Assembly (NCBI GenBank): GCA_965220185.1
Contig: OZ244807.1
Coordinates: 992,001-1,056,000 of the forward strand
Direction of reading: 5' to 3'
Source: Azotimanducus sp965220185
Lineage (GTDB): Bacteria > Pseudomonadota > Gammaproteobacteria > Pseudomonadales > Azotimanducaceae
Length of the DNA: 64,000 nt
Below, in pieces: positions 54,541-63,400 of the stretch. A program made the position numbers and the translations under genes. The notes below the pieces were generated by a model. That model saw only the letters and a program-made list of their open reading frames with translations, had not been told where the DNA came from and did no database searches. Position 1 is the stretch's first letter, and each line of letters opens with the position of its first letter.

Positions 54541-55782
54541 CTAGCGGTTCCGATAAAGATCGAAGACAAATACATGCACAGTGACACGGCGACCGGTATC
54601 TTCTGCGCTCCGAGTTTGAAGCCGCCACTCACCTGCTTCATCACACGCCAACTCGCGCAGGAACAGTGGATGGGCGCTCAAAGTCTCGGGCATCGCTATG
54701 AGTAACTTGGTGAAATCCTTGTTCTTCACGTTGAACATGATCAGCGCGGCTTTGCTGTCTCGCCAAGTAAGGTAGCCCATTAACTGGTCAAGTGCTTTTG
54801 TCACGCCCGTAGGCCCTGCCCACAGCTTGCATTCCGCCACGAAGGCGGCGCGGTTGTCCTGCTCAATGCAGATGTCAGTCTTGCCCTTTCTACGAAAAGC
54901 CTCGCCCACGGCATCTCCCTGAAAATGGCCGTTCAACTGGGCGAGGATGATATTTCGGAGGTCCTCCTCGCCATGCACTGCAAAGGTGCTGGGTGTTCGC
55001 TCGAATGTACGGCATTGGTGTCGGATGAAGTGCAGGATATCCTCGAACGTCTGATTAGTGATGCCCGGTTCCGGGTTAAGTCCCGTTTTTGGGGGCGGTG
55101 GCAGTGCCACTGGTCGGCGAATTTCGAGCTTGACGGGGTCAATGGGCGGTGCGCTTGGTCTCGTGGCCAGAGGAATGTCCAGCAATGCCGCGATGTCGCT
55201 GTGTCGTTCCAGTCGATCTCGCCGATGTCGCACTGCCTGCCTGACTAGATTGGGCAGATTCTCGTTATACCCACTCACCTGCATGCGAGCGCGGTACACG
55301 CACTCGCGAACCAGCCCCATCTTTTGGTCATACTCAGTCTTGAAGCTGTTGGGGTCGGAATCGTGCGGTTGAATGATTGTCAGCCGCAGGTGTCCGCGCT
55401 GCAAATCCCCATGCGGGAATACCATCGAATAAGGATTCGTGCGGTAGCGGAATATCCATTCGTCACCCGTGAACGGTATGTCGATATCTACCTTGGTTCC
55501 TGGAATATAGAACGGTCCTGTGTGGCCGTGACGGAACATACGCGTTTGGTCCCGTGAAATATCAACCTGCGTCTCGCCTTGATTCAGGGTGCTGTTCTCT
55601 TCCTGGAGCACAATGGGTTGCACGCTGAGATCGGCGACAACATGGTCAACTATCTCTTGTTCACTCGACACAAGAAACTGATCCTTCGGAATCTGGTCAA
55701 CCGCACGTGACGCGCCCTGCTGCCGCTCGCGTAGTCGGGCATCCAAATCTTCCTTAAAGAACAGCATGGACTGACGGGTCAT
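54541..55782 (-). CDS. Uncharacterised PD-(D/E)XK nuclease-like protein
   Basis: A 413-residue protein. The C-terminal part has a nuclease-like core: E272 in GEEDLRN, D303 in GKTDICI, and E317/K319 in AECKLW, then ALDQLMGYLTW. The N-terminal half (about 1-200) matches nothing I know. It contains FYIPGTKVDIDIPFTGDEW and a proline-rich linker near 205-240. It is convergent with hsdS, 67 bases away, and heads toward it, so it is a separate unit in the defence island. A DNA-targeting defence role is inference. Confidence 0.6.
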   Translation of the reverse strand: MTRQSMLFFKEDLDARLRERQQGASRAVDQIPKDQFLVSSEQEIVDHVVADLSVQPIVLQEENSTLNQGETQVDISRDQTRMFRHGHTGPFYIPGTKVDIDIPFTGDEWIFRYRTNPYSMVFPHGDLQRGHLRLTIIQPHDSDPNSFKTEYDQKMGLVRECVYRARMQVSGYNENLPNLVRQAVRHRRDRLERHSDIAALLDIPLATRPSAPPIDPVKLEIRRPVALPPPPKTGLNPEPGITNQTFEDILHFIRHQCRTFERTPSTFAVHGEEDLRNIILAQLNGHFQGDAVGEAFRRKGKTDICIEQDNRAAFVAECKLWAGPTGVTKALDQLMGYLTWRDSKAALIMFNVKNKDFTKLLIAMPETLSAHPLFLRELACDEAGEWRLQTRSAEDTGRRVTVHVFVFDLYRNR

Positions 55783-55845
55783 CTGCCAAGATCAGTTTGG
55801 CGCTCGGGCTTAGCTTCAATTCGATTGAACCTGATCAAAGACAAT

Positions 55846-56760
55846 TTACATCTGCATGCTCTTGATCCACAGTCGGCCATTGCTGCTAATGACCGACTTA
55901 ACCGCTGGTCCCATTTCAAATGCGATGGTCGATAGGTGATAAAGCGTCAGCACTTCCTCCTGCAAACCCTGATCATCCTCGAGATCGATGATTTCAAGTG
56001 ACTGTTGCTTGGCTTCGTCTCGGTCGATTCTCCTGCCGTGGCTTCCGTGTTGACTGCCGCCGAAGTGCGCCGCGACCGCGCTCGCTGACGCGCCCGGATC
56101 GGGACGTTCCGAGAACATGTACTTCTGTAACCAACCTTGAACGAGCGTCTCCCCATACGAGAGCGATTTCCGTGCTTCTTGAAGCAACGCGGGGCCGAAA
56201 GACCGCAGCACAGGTGCCCACGCATGAGCCAAGGCGGGATTGCCTGAAATCTCCCCTTTCGCCTCTTCGAATTGCTCCACGATAGAGTGCGCGGAGAAGG
56301 GTCGGCTTCCCACAATGAGCTGGGGGTCAGTGGGTCCCAACTGACTTTGCCTTCCCATTACGATCCTGTCGCAGCCAAGCGCGATCATCGTCCCCGCTGA
56401 CATCGCATAGGTCGGGACAAGAACATCGATGGCGGCGAACTTGCTTCTGAGATAGTCGACGATCGTCTGTGCGGCTTCCGCCATGCCGCCGGGTGTATGC
56501 AGGATCAGCAGCAATCCTTTGTTGAAATCATGACCGTGAATGCTGGCCATGAACCCATTGATGTCCTCCATGTTGATCGATGTGAACAGCCCAGGGACCT
56601 GCGGTTTCTGCAAGAAGCTGGAGGCGTAATAGAGGACGTTGCGATCATAGCGTTTGGCGACCGCCGCGACCGATTCCCTCAGTTTTTCCGCAATATGGTG
56701 ACCTCGTTGGTCGGGCTCTATACGGTTCAGGGCCTCTTGAAGATCAGACCAGCTCGGCAT
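55846..56760 (-). CDS. SDH-type (ClpP/crotonase-fold) serine protease-like protein
   Basis: A 304-residue protein resembling the SDH_sah family (serine dehydrogenase proteinase). LLLILHTPGGMAEAAQTIVD and VPTYAMSAGTMIALGCDRI give the ClpP-like fold with the putative nucleophile Ser121, followed by SQLGPTDPQL. There is no signal peptide. Such proteins recur beside type I R-M and other defence genes; the role is unknown. It overlaps a small upstream gene by 17 bases. Confidence 0.75.
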   Translation of the reverse strand: MPSWSDLQEALNRIEPDQRGHHIAEKLRESVAAVAKRYDRNVLYYASSFLQKPQVPGLFTSINMEDINGFMASIHGHDFNKGLLLILHTPGGMAEAAQTIVDYLRSKFAAIDVLVPTYAMSAGTMIALGCDRIVMGRQSQLGPTDPQLIVGSRPFSAHSIVEQFEEAKGEISGNPALAHAWAPVLRSFGPALLQEARKSLSYGETLVQGWLQKYMFSERPDPGASASAVAAHFGGSQHGSHGRRIDRDEAKQQSLEIIDLEDDQGLQEEVLTLYHLSTIAFEMGPAVKSVISSNGRLWIKSMQM

Positions 56761-56998
56761 TCGAGGATTCTGTCACGACAAGCCCGATCGGGTTGTCCCA
56801 AGCGTACCTTGGGTGGCTGGTCTCGTCACGGTCGGAAATGTCAGCGAGATCCGCAAGGCGCATACATTCTTCATATTGAAGCCTTGCCTCTTCTATCAAC
56901 TGCGCTACCTCCGTCTCACTGGGTTGTATCCGCCAATGTGGATCGCGCAATTTCTTCTCTGCGTCGGTCACTGTACCTCCTTCGGTCACACTCGCCAT
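56744..56998 (-). CDS. Small hypothetical protein upstream of the SDH-type gene
   Basis: An 84-residue acidic protein (MASVTEGGTVTDAEKKLRD ... RLQYEECMRLADLAD) with a helical middle. I do not recognise a family. The ATG at 56998 is preferred over 57181 because the longer N-terminus is low in family-like features. Overlap with the next gene implies translational coupling and a shared role. Confidence 0.55.
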   Translation of the reverse strand: MASVTEGGTVTDAEKKLRDPHWRIQPSETEVAQLIEEARLQYEECMRLADLADISDRDETSHPRYAWDNPIGLVVTESSNAELV

Positions 56999-57350
56999 GT
57001 TGTGCTCAATCGACTCATGCACGCGCAAAGTCAAATTGAGGTCAAAGATTCTAGCACTGAACAGGGTGTGCGGTTTCAATTCGACGGGAAACGGATATAG
57101 CACGCGGGAGTGCTGCATGGAGTGGTCGGGGATGTCATCAACCATTGCATTCATCCAGACTGCTTTCATTACATAACTCACTTGAGTATGGGCTCAATCG
57201 CTTCCGGTGAAATCAACGTTTCAATCAAAGTTCACTTCAGAGTTGGATGTAAGCTTGACTATACCGCCCGTCAATTGGTCCCACGCACAACAAGCGACAT
57301 CACGGGGACAGGGTGGGTAGCTGTATCGATCCTTGGACGGAGCCTACGGA
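56999..57350. other. Gap at the right edge of the defence island
   Basis: A 352-base stretch with no convincing gene. It must contain the promoter of the minus-strand pair ending at 55846 and the 3' region of the DUF454 gene. I see no clear terminator, repeat or attachment site. Confidence 0.45.
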
Positions 57351-57803
57351 TTACGACACCGCGTCTTGGCTACTCGTATCCGCCGTGGGGCGTGTCACCA
57401 CATAGCATCCCACGCACAACAAAATTGCGCCCACGAGTGTCGGCACAGGCCAGCCTTCAGTGCTCAGTGCCGCGATCACGGTGGCAATTACCATGGCGCA
57501 CACGGCAAGCGCCTTGGCACGCTTTGAGATGGCGCCGTGCTGCTGCCATGCGTGCAGCGCCGGCCCGAATCGTGGATGCGCAAGGAGCTTGGCTGCGAGC
57601 TTTGGTGACCCGCGTGTAAAGCAGGCTAGTGCGAGGATGAGAAACAGAGTCGTCGGCAAAAGCGGCACGACGACACCAACCGCTCCGATGCCAACGCATA
57701 CGAATCCGAGCACTCTCCACGTCAGCACCGCGAATTTCGGCTTGCTGGGCGCACTTGCACTCATGTCGCTGCGAAGATCTACGTTCGATTCGCCATCACG
57801 CAT
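57351..57803 (-). CDS. DUF454 (YbaN-like) inner membrane protein
   Basis: A 150-residue protein with two pairs of membrane helices (VLGFVCVGIGAVGVVVPLLP, where PLLPTTLF is the family mark, and AVCAMVIATVIAAL, VGAILLCVGCYVV). Family members often sit next to haem oxygenase genes, as here. The ATG at 57803 overlaps the hemO stop. Its biochemical role is unknown. Confidence 0.85.
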   Translation of the reverse strand: MRDGESNVDLRSDMSASAPSKPKFAVLTWRVLGFVCVGIGAVGVVVPLLPTTLFLILALACFTRGSPKLAAKLLAHPRFGPALHAWQQHGAISKRAKALAVCAMVIATVIAALSTEGWPVPTLVGAILLCVGCYVVTRPTADTSSQDAVS

Positions 57804-58491
57804 TGACGGTTTCTGAGCCCGATTCACAGCGGGCGGCGACTTGGGTTTCAATTGCCTCTGATAGCGCAATGTTGCAGCGGAACGCCTGCGCCGACTCCTC
57901 AAGTATTTCATCGCGATTGTGCAGCGATTCGCCCGCCTGATCAATACGCGCACGGTACGAGGTAACGAACGCGAGAACGTCGTCGATATCAGGAAAGTCG
58001 AAAAAGCTCATGGCTTTCGGGTCTAGCGACAAGGTCTTCGCAAGTTGTGTGCGCAGCACTCGACCGCCATTTAAGTCGCCGAGATAGCGCGTATAAGCGT
58101 GCGCGATGAGAAGCGCGCCGTCGCCTGCGCCGGCCGTGCGGACGCGCTTGGCGTAGTGTTCTGTAGCGGTCAGCGTGGGCGGCTCAAACTCTGAGGCTGC
58201 CGAGATTTCTTCAAGATCGGCTCGGATCGCATCAGCGCGATAGACTTCGGGCAGCGCGAGAAGGCCGATGCCACTGCTTTTTGCATGGGCGTGGGCAGCG
58301 AGCGCGTTCTCCATCGCTTCATAGACTGGAAGTAGGCCCTGAAGCAGGGATGAGTATCCGTCAAGCGTGGCGCGCCCTTTCAGCAATGCGCCAACAAATC
58401 CAGTGCGCTCGGCCTGGCGGTGGAGGGCGCTCGTTCGCTCGCGGAGCGCTGCGGAGAGGGTGTCTGCTTTCGCGTTCATTTGCATGGGCAT
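57796..58491 (-). CDS. hemO: Biliverdin-producing haem oxygenase
   Basis: About 231 residues of an all-helical enzyme that opens haem to biliverdin, iron and CO. The proximal ligand is the His in SALHRQAE, and the distal helix has YTRYLGDLNGGRVL with the conserved glycines. Starts at 58491, 58485 and 58479 are all possible. It lies directly downstream of the broken TonB receptor gene and upstream of DUF454, so the three form a haem-iron unit probably controlled by the Fur-like site at 60573. Confidence 0.9.
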   Translation of the reverse strand: MPMQMNAKADTLSAALRERTSALHRQAERTGFVGALLKGRATLDGYSSLLQGLLPVYEAMENALAAHAHAKSSGIGLLALPEVYRADAIRADLEEISAASEFEPPTLTATEHYAKRVRTAGAGDGALLIAHAYTRYLGDLNGGRVLRTQLAKTLSLDPKAMSFFDFPDIDDVLAFVTSYRARIDQAGESLHNRDEILEESAQAFRCNIALSEAIETQVAARCESGSETVNA

Positions 58492-58499
58492 CTTCACGT

Positions 58500-60561
58500 T
58501 TAAGGGCTCAGTTGCCAAGACACGGCGAGCTTGTAGTTTCGTCCGGGTTCGGAAACGCCCTGGTACACGCGCTCGTAGTCCTTGTCAGTCACATTGTCAA
58601 TGCCGAGGTCGAAACGTAGACGCTGCTCGGCAATGCGAGGCCGCCATGTCGCATACACATCAACCACGCCGTATCCGTCGCGCTCTTCAGCGACACCCAT
58701 GCCGCCAGCGATGGCGAAACTGCCGCTGGCGGTGAGGCCATCGATATTGTCGGTGCTTGCGCCACGCCGTTTGAAGTCGTTGGCAACCTGCAGGCGCAGA
58801 CCAAGCGTTGCGTCCACCTTGGATAGGTTCATGCCGACATCGAGTGCGAAACGGTCCGGTGTCAGTGAACCTAAATCATTCCCGGTCGTCGTATCTGTGC
58901 CTTCAATACTGGCGAACGCCAGACGTGCGTACATGCTTGCTACTTGGTAGCTGAGCTCCGCTTCCCAGCCCGATAGTTCGGCTTCGTTGATGTTGGCGGA
59001 TTGGGTTGTGCCGAATGTGCACGGCTGAAAGAACGGTGGCGCGAAGCATGAGGGATCTGGCTGTGAAAGAACGCTGATGCCGATCAGATCATCGGCTTCG
59101 GTGCCGAAGTGGCTCAGCTTGACTTGGACTCGGTCTCCCTCAGTCAGCACGCCAGAAAAATCGAGCCCGAAGCCTTGTGCTCCGTCAAACTAAAAAAGAG
59201 GTATCAGCGCGCCCACAAACGCCCATCTGATTCGTTGTCAGCTCTTGAAGTATGCCCGATACGTCTGCGAGCTTTCGCCTCACATCTGGACGCTTGTGGG
59301 CGCGCTGATACCTCTTTTTTAGTTTGACGGAACACTAGCTCAAAGGTCACGCTCTGCTCGGGTACGAGGCTCGCATTGGACGTGAAGTTGTTGGAGGCGA
59401 ACACGAGCGACCCTCGCATCGGATTGAACAGCACCGGATGCGGGACGCTGAAGTGTACGCCGGAGAGGTACAACTCATTGACCGACGGCGCGCGGAAAGC
59501 CTCAGAGTAGGCGCCAAAAAGCTTTAGCCAGCTTAAGGACGAGGGCGAAAAGCTTGCCGAGAAACGCGAGGACGCCGCTTCGTCTTTGTTGTTGCCTCCG
59601 ATCGCCATGCCGGGCGAATTGTCGAAGCGATCAAAGCGGATACCCGGAATCAAAAGAAATCGACCAATGCCGGTATCGATCAAGGTCTCTAGCTGGCCGA
59701 ACACGCCCGTGAATTCGCTTCTGGCGTTCGGCACACCGTTGCGGCGTCGGTCTATGGTGCGATTGTCGACTCCGTTCTGCTCATCCCGATACCAGTCGGC
59801 GCCAAGGGTCAGCGTGGTGTCCGTGCGACCAAGCACAATGCGCGATGCGTTGCGCAGGTTGAATCCGACGGTGTTGATTTCGCGGACGGTTGTTCGAGGC
59901 AGGGTTGGATCGAACTCGACTACATCGGTATTGGAGACGTAGGCGGTCATGTCGAGAGCGAGCCAGTCGTTGCCCGCAGGGTAGTAGGCGAGGCCCGCCT
60001 TGTAGGTGTGTGAATCGATGTCCTTGTCAACCTCGCGATCAAGCACATCGTTGCCGGTGCCGAGTGTGCCTTGGCCGTTGTTCGGTTCGATCACCTTGTT
60101 GCCGAATCGCTGCCATGACAGGTCAAGGGTGAGCTCGTCGGTCAGCGCTTGACGGACACCGTCGAGGAGCACCAATACGTTCTCACCGGTTAAACCGCGA
60201 ATGGCTGGCAGTTCGCCTGTTCGTCGCGGGCCACCGCGGAACTCGAGCCCCGGCACGTCGCGCAGCGCATCTGACATTGAAGACGGCGCACGCGCCTCCA
60301 ATCCGTTCTGGTCAATCACGGTCACATGGCCCGGATAGTCAAACACCGGGATCGGATTTGACGTGCCGTAGACGGTCATCGTCTCGATTGGGCGGTCACT
60401 CTCGTCCCCGACACGCTCTGATGGCATCCATTGTTTGCGAGTGCGGCGTTGCTGGCAACCACTGTCAACAGGATTGACGCACGAAGCGTCGCCACGACCT
60501 TCGCATGCGCATATCCAACCACTATAGAAATTCCTTCGACTAACGGAGCAGGGGTGCGCAT
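58500..60561 (-). pseudogene. TonB-dependent haem receptor, broken three ways
   Basis: A signal peptide (VVATLRASILLTVVASNAAL) is in a different frame from the plug, so there is a frameshift near 60425. The plug begins normally (MTVYGTSNPI, DALRDVPGLEFRGG, VLLDGVRQ). It then jumps to ALTDELTLDLSWQRFG, a loss of roughly 130 residues of plug and first barrel strands compared with relatives. The barrel (LFGAYSEAFRAPSVNELYL) is interrupted by a 159-bp element at 59177 and resumes (FGLDFSGVLTEGDRV) to the end (LGIDNVTDKDYERVYQG). hemO follows. Confidence 0.85.
59177..59335. mobile_element. Palindromic element, type C ends, single hairpin (159 bp)
   Basis: The ends match the type C element at 38709 (GTGCTCCGTCAAACTAAAAA, AGAGGTATCAG, and complement). 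The inner arms CGCGCCCACAAACG and CGCTTGTGGGCGCG equal the second hairpin of that element, and the core is a diverged copy. TA follows on the right (59336-59337); the left flank is TT. Removing it with one TA restores the receptor frame as FELGFGLDFSG. Confidence 0.85.
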
Positions 60562-60572
60562 ATAAACACAAA

Positions 60573-60587
60573 TGCGAATCATTCGCA
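60573..60587. promoter_or_regulatory. Fur-box-like palindrome upstream of the haem receptor gene
   Basis: TGCGAATCATTCGCA is a perfect 7-1-7 inverted repeat, the layout of Fur sites, with AT-rich flanks. It lies directly before the minus-strand receptor-hemO-DUF454 unit, so iron-dependent repression by Fur is likely. The match to the classic consensus is moderate. Confidence 0.65.
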
Positions 60588-60651
60588 ATTATCGTTTGTG
60601 TCTGTGCTTCGTGTTTCAAGGGTGGTGGCTATTTGTCGCCAGCAGATGTCC

Positions 60652-60680
60652 TTCACAGTCAAAGGCACTTGCCCTACAAT
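60652..60680 (+). promoter_or_regulatory. Sigma-70-type promoter of the PIN cassette
   Basis: TTCACA and TACAAT are separated by exactly 17 bases, and the -10 hexamer ends 27 bases before the ATG at 60708. Both hexamers are close to consensus. Confidence 0.6.
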
Positions 60681-60707
60681 CGCAGCGTCATCCAAGAGAT
60701 CGGTCCA

Positions 60708-61001
60708 ATGGCGAATCTCACCGGGGAAGAGATACTCAAGCGCAGCCATGAGAATCAAGAATGGCGCTGCCTTCTGCCGCAAACAGAGGAAGAGCGTCAA
60801 CGCATACTCGAAGAAAAATATGAAATCCTAGATGGTGAGATCATCGGCCCGAACATATCGCCCTATTCGGAAGCACTGATGATGGGTGTTGACTGGTTTG
60901 ACCGAGACTGCGATCCCTATGCCCATGCCGACGAGGTGTGCGAAGACATGATTGATCTCGATACATCCAAATTGGAAACGCTCATCGATCCTTCTCGTTG
61001 A
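60708..61001 (+). CDS. Small partner protein of the intact PIN-type gene, possible antitoxin
   Basis: A 97-residue very acidic protein (MANLTGEEILKRSHENQEW ... GVDWFDRDCDPYAHADEVCE) of no recognised family. The net negative charge and the TTGA overlap with the PIN-like gene fit an antitoxin or inhibitor. It does not resemble the small protein at 37998, so if both are antitoxins they evolved or were swapped separately. Confidence 0.6.
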   Translation: MANLTGEEILKRSHENQEWRCLLPQTEEERQRILEEKYEILDGEIIGPNISPYSEALMMGVDWFDRDCDPYAHADEVCEDMIDLDTSKLETLIDPSR

Positions 61002-61897
61002 AACATACGCTTTCAGTGTTCGCGCTTGACACAAATCTGCTGGTCTATCCCACAGCCCGTCAATTCCTATCGGGCGTCGCCTTGGAATTAGGAGAAGCGA
61101 TCGCTGTTCTCCCTGAAGTGTATCGAGAAATCACTGATGGGGGTCATCTTGCACTTGCCGAAGCACATCGGTTCAACAGGCGTATGCGAGCACGAGGCGC
61201 AAACCTTTCAGACGAAGAAAAAAACGAAGCGCTTAAAATTCTGCGAGCCCCTGTCAGGGCGTGGATTGACAGCGTGTTGCTCAACAGCCCGCCTTTTGTC
61301 TCCATCCCTTCCGATGAGAATGTCAAACAGGGCACTCGAACAATCGTGGACACCATGCCGACAGAGGCATTCTCTGGAACGATTCATAGAGGCACACCGG
61401 CAGGCGATCGACAAATTGTCGCCGAAGCCGTTTATTTCGGCATCGACATTTTAGGATCGAACAATCTAGATACAGTTGATCATCAAGAGTTGAATGCATG
61501 GGCAAAAAAGAGGGGGTGGAATCGCGACTTGATACAGACACCCTCTCAGCTACTGCTTGCGTTGGCTAGCGATAATATTGCCACTGCCTATCAATGGGCG
61601 ATGGCGTTCGGGATGCACAAGATATCAAGCAAGCCGCTTCAAAACCAACAGGAGTTTGCAAAAACCTTGAACGTCTTAAGTCGAGCAGGTTTCCAAGAGA
61701 ACAGGCTTGACGCCTTCGAACGGCTGGTATTCAAGCTCAAAGCATACATGCGAAATGACAAGTCGTTCGAACCAACGCTGAAAGCGGCGTTGGAACAGAT
61801 GAAATCATCTCGCCGCAAGGTGATCGAATTGGAAATCACACTGAATGATCATGTCAATACTGCCCTCAGATCATTTGAAGACCTTGTGATGAGGTGA
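60998..61897 (+). CDS. PIN-domain-like protein, long form
   Basis: A 299-residue protein starting at TTG. The N-terminus FALDTNLLVY carries the first PIN aspartate (D11), LPEVYREI the second acidic residue, and GDRQIVAEAVYFGIDILGSN the later Asp and Asn. The protein is more than twice the length of VapC and has a C-terminal helical part (about 175-299) of unknown role. It shares the PIN core with the broken gene at 38261. Ribonuclease activity is a family inference. Confidence 0.7.
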   Translation: MKHTLSVFALDTNLLVYPTARQFLSGVALELGEAIAVLPEVYREITDGGHLALAEAHRFNRRMRARGANLSDEEKNEALKILRAPVRAWIDSVLLNSPPFVSIPSDENVKQGTRTIVDTMPTEAFSGTIHRGTPAGDRQIVAEAVYFGIDILGSNNLDTVDHQELNAWAKKRGWNRDLIQTPSQLLLALASDNIATAYQWAMAFGMHKISSKPLQNQQEFAKTLNVLSRAGFQENRLDAFERLVFKLKAYMRNDKSFEPTLKAALEQMKSSRRKVIELEITLNDHVNTALRSFEDLVMR

Positions 61898-62265
61898 TGC
61901 ACACGACACTGGTCAACAGCCTCGCTCACCAGCAAACGCTCGGCGCCATGCTGCGGCACCTGGTGCCGGTGCTCGGGGCCCTGCTGCCGCAGTTCCCCTT
62001 TGTCGTCAACGGCTTCCATGCGGACAACGGGTCCGAGTACGTCAACCACCGCGTGGCCGCGCTGCTCGGCAGGCTGCACATCGGGAAGTTCACCAGATCG
62101 CGGGCGCGGCGCTTCGCGGGCCTCGTCAACGCCTTCGCGCAGCTGAAGTCCCCGCCCGGCGCGTCGGGGCATCTCCGCGACGGGGTCAGCTTTGAGGCGC
62201 TCGACCGCGCCCGCCACGGCGTGGAGGTTGGCCATGGCCGGAAGGGAACTTCCGGCCATGCCTGA
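61894..62265 (+). pseudogene. Degraded transposase (integrase catalytic region) fragment
   Basis: The frame contains FPFVVNGFHADNGSEYVNHR, VAALLGRLHIGKFTRSRARR, which is the second-aspartate block of rve-type transposases (FHSDNGSEY.N..VA.LL..L.I..TkSRpR). Everything before and after is missing or unrecognisable. This stretch is visibly more GC-rich than its neighbours. From 62266 to 62430 nothing is recognised. Confidence 0.6.
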
Positions 62266-62430
62266 CCCAGCTTTGACCAAGGATGAAGGCGTTGTCGCGG
62301 CAGACCTTGCCCAAGATCTCGAAGTCCGCAATCATGCCCTTCCCATCAACCGACACGCCGCTGTCACCAGCCCCGGCATTCGCCTCCGTGCGGGCGTTAC
62401 TGACCGATAGCCGCTAGAGGTACGTGGTTC

Positions 62431-62561
62431 GCTCAATCATGCTGTTGAGCATAGCAGAATGGTGATTCTGCTTTGCTCGCGAATTCAATGCCTTACGGCA
62501 CTGAATTCGGCGGCACATCCATGTGCCGTTAGGGAAACCCTGTTATTCAGAGTTTCCCTAA
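62431..62561. repeat. Four consecutive hairpins
   Basis: Inverted repeats follow one another: GCTCAATCATGCTGTTGAGC (62431-62450), GAATTCAATGCC/GGCACTGAATTC (62481-62508), CGGCACATCCATGTGCCG (62511-62528), and TTAGGGAAAC...GTTTCCCTAA (62529-62561). The last contains the vapC stop codon. They may end transcription of vapBC or be remains of insertion-sequence ends; no T-runs follow. Confidence 0.55.
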
Positions 62562-62938
62562 CGAATCGCGATCACTTCTGCTTCAATGGCGAGCTGCGCC
62601 CAAACGCGGTCAGCCGTATAGACGGGAGCGCCTACGTCAATGCCGAGAGCAAGGCAAGCTCGGTCGCCCAAAGACAGGCCGTGCGCCTTCGTCCGGCTCC
62701 GTAGGCCGCCCGCGATCTCCGCTTGCGAAGGTGTGAGCGGTACAAAGGCCAGACCAATGCCCTCCAAACTCGTTCGTAGCTGCGCTGCTTCGAGCTCTCC
62801 TTCCCCGACCTTCTGAACAACTTCGATCCAGTTGACTGTCGAGATGCGTGCGTTCGCGATTACCGCGCGAACAGAGTCCGCACCCGCTTCCCGCTGCAAA
62901 TAGGCGAGCAAAGCGGAAGCATCCAACACTGCGCTCAC
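62558..62938 (-). CDS. vapC: VapC-family PIN toxin
   Basis: A 126-residue PIN ribonuclease with all four acidic residues: D6 (VLDASALLAYL), E39 (STVNWIEVV), D92 (LSLGDRACLALG) and D110 (VYTADRVWA). It would cleave tRNA or other RNA unless bound by VapB. The start overlaps the antitoxin stop (ATGA). The 3' end lies within a hairpin. Confidence 0.93.
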   Translation of the reverse strand: MSAVLDASALLAYLQREAGADSVRAVIANARISTVNWIEVVQKVGEGELEAAQLRTSLEGIGLAFVPLTPSQAEIAGGLRSRTKAHGLSLGDRACLALGIDVGAPVYTADRVWAQLAIEAEVIAIR

Positions 62939-63198
62939 TGCTCAGACTCGCGCCGAGCCTCTTCACGCCGCTCGGCGATCAACTCGCCCGCCAAGCTCCT
63001 GCCTTCGAATCTTCGGAAGTATTCGTGCAGCCTGCGTTCAATGGCCTCCGGCTTCTCAATGACAAGCTGCTCCTGCTCGACACGGGCGCGCAGCACGTCG
63101 CCCGGCCGAAAGCCAAGCGCATTGCGAAGCCTGGCCGGAATGACAATCCGTCCTTGCGGACCGAGCTTCGTGTCGGCATGTAGTGTTACGAAAGACAT
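62935..63198 (-). CDS. vapB: VapB-type AbrB/MazE-fold antitoxin
   Basis: An 87-residue protein with an N-terminal swapped-hairpin DNA-binding domain (DTKLGPQGRIVIPARLRNAL, GFRPGDVLRARVE). The C-terminal tail (about 50-87) would block VapC. The ATG at 63198 is preferred over 63228, because the latter lies inside the putative operator. Confidence 0.92.
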   Translation of the reverse strand: MSFVTLHADTKLGPQGRIVIPARLRNALGFRPGDVLRARVEQEQLVIEKPEAIERRLHEYFRRFEGRSLAGELIAERREEARRESEQ

Positions 63199-63222
63199 AT
63201 CGCTATTCTTTTGCCACGATGA

Positions 63223-63234
63223 GTACAATTGTAC
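63223..63234. promoter_or_regulatory. Putative VapB operator
   Basis: GTACAATTGTAC is a perfect 12-base palindrome 24 bases before the vapB start. On the minus strand it contains TACAAT, a good -10 hexamer, so binding of VapBC here would block the promoter. A second small repeat, CACGTaaaaACGTG, lies just upstream. Confidence 0.5.
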
Positions 63235-63400
63235 ACAACACGTAAAAACGTGCCGAATTTATAGGAATTGGCATCCTAATCAGAACCCGCTGGCTCAAAG
63301 AGTTCGAAGTCGAGACGTCGCATTGGTGTTGATACGACCATATGTGACGCATATCAGTGCTAAATTGCCCTTGATTCAATGACGACGAGGGGGTGAACAC

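Noticed and set aside
54925..55248. Plus-strand frame opposite the PD-(D/E)XK gene
   Set aside because: Antisense shadow; the minus-strand frame has the nuclease-like residues and full length.
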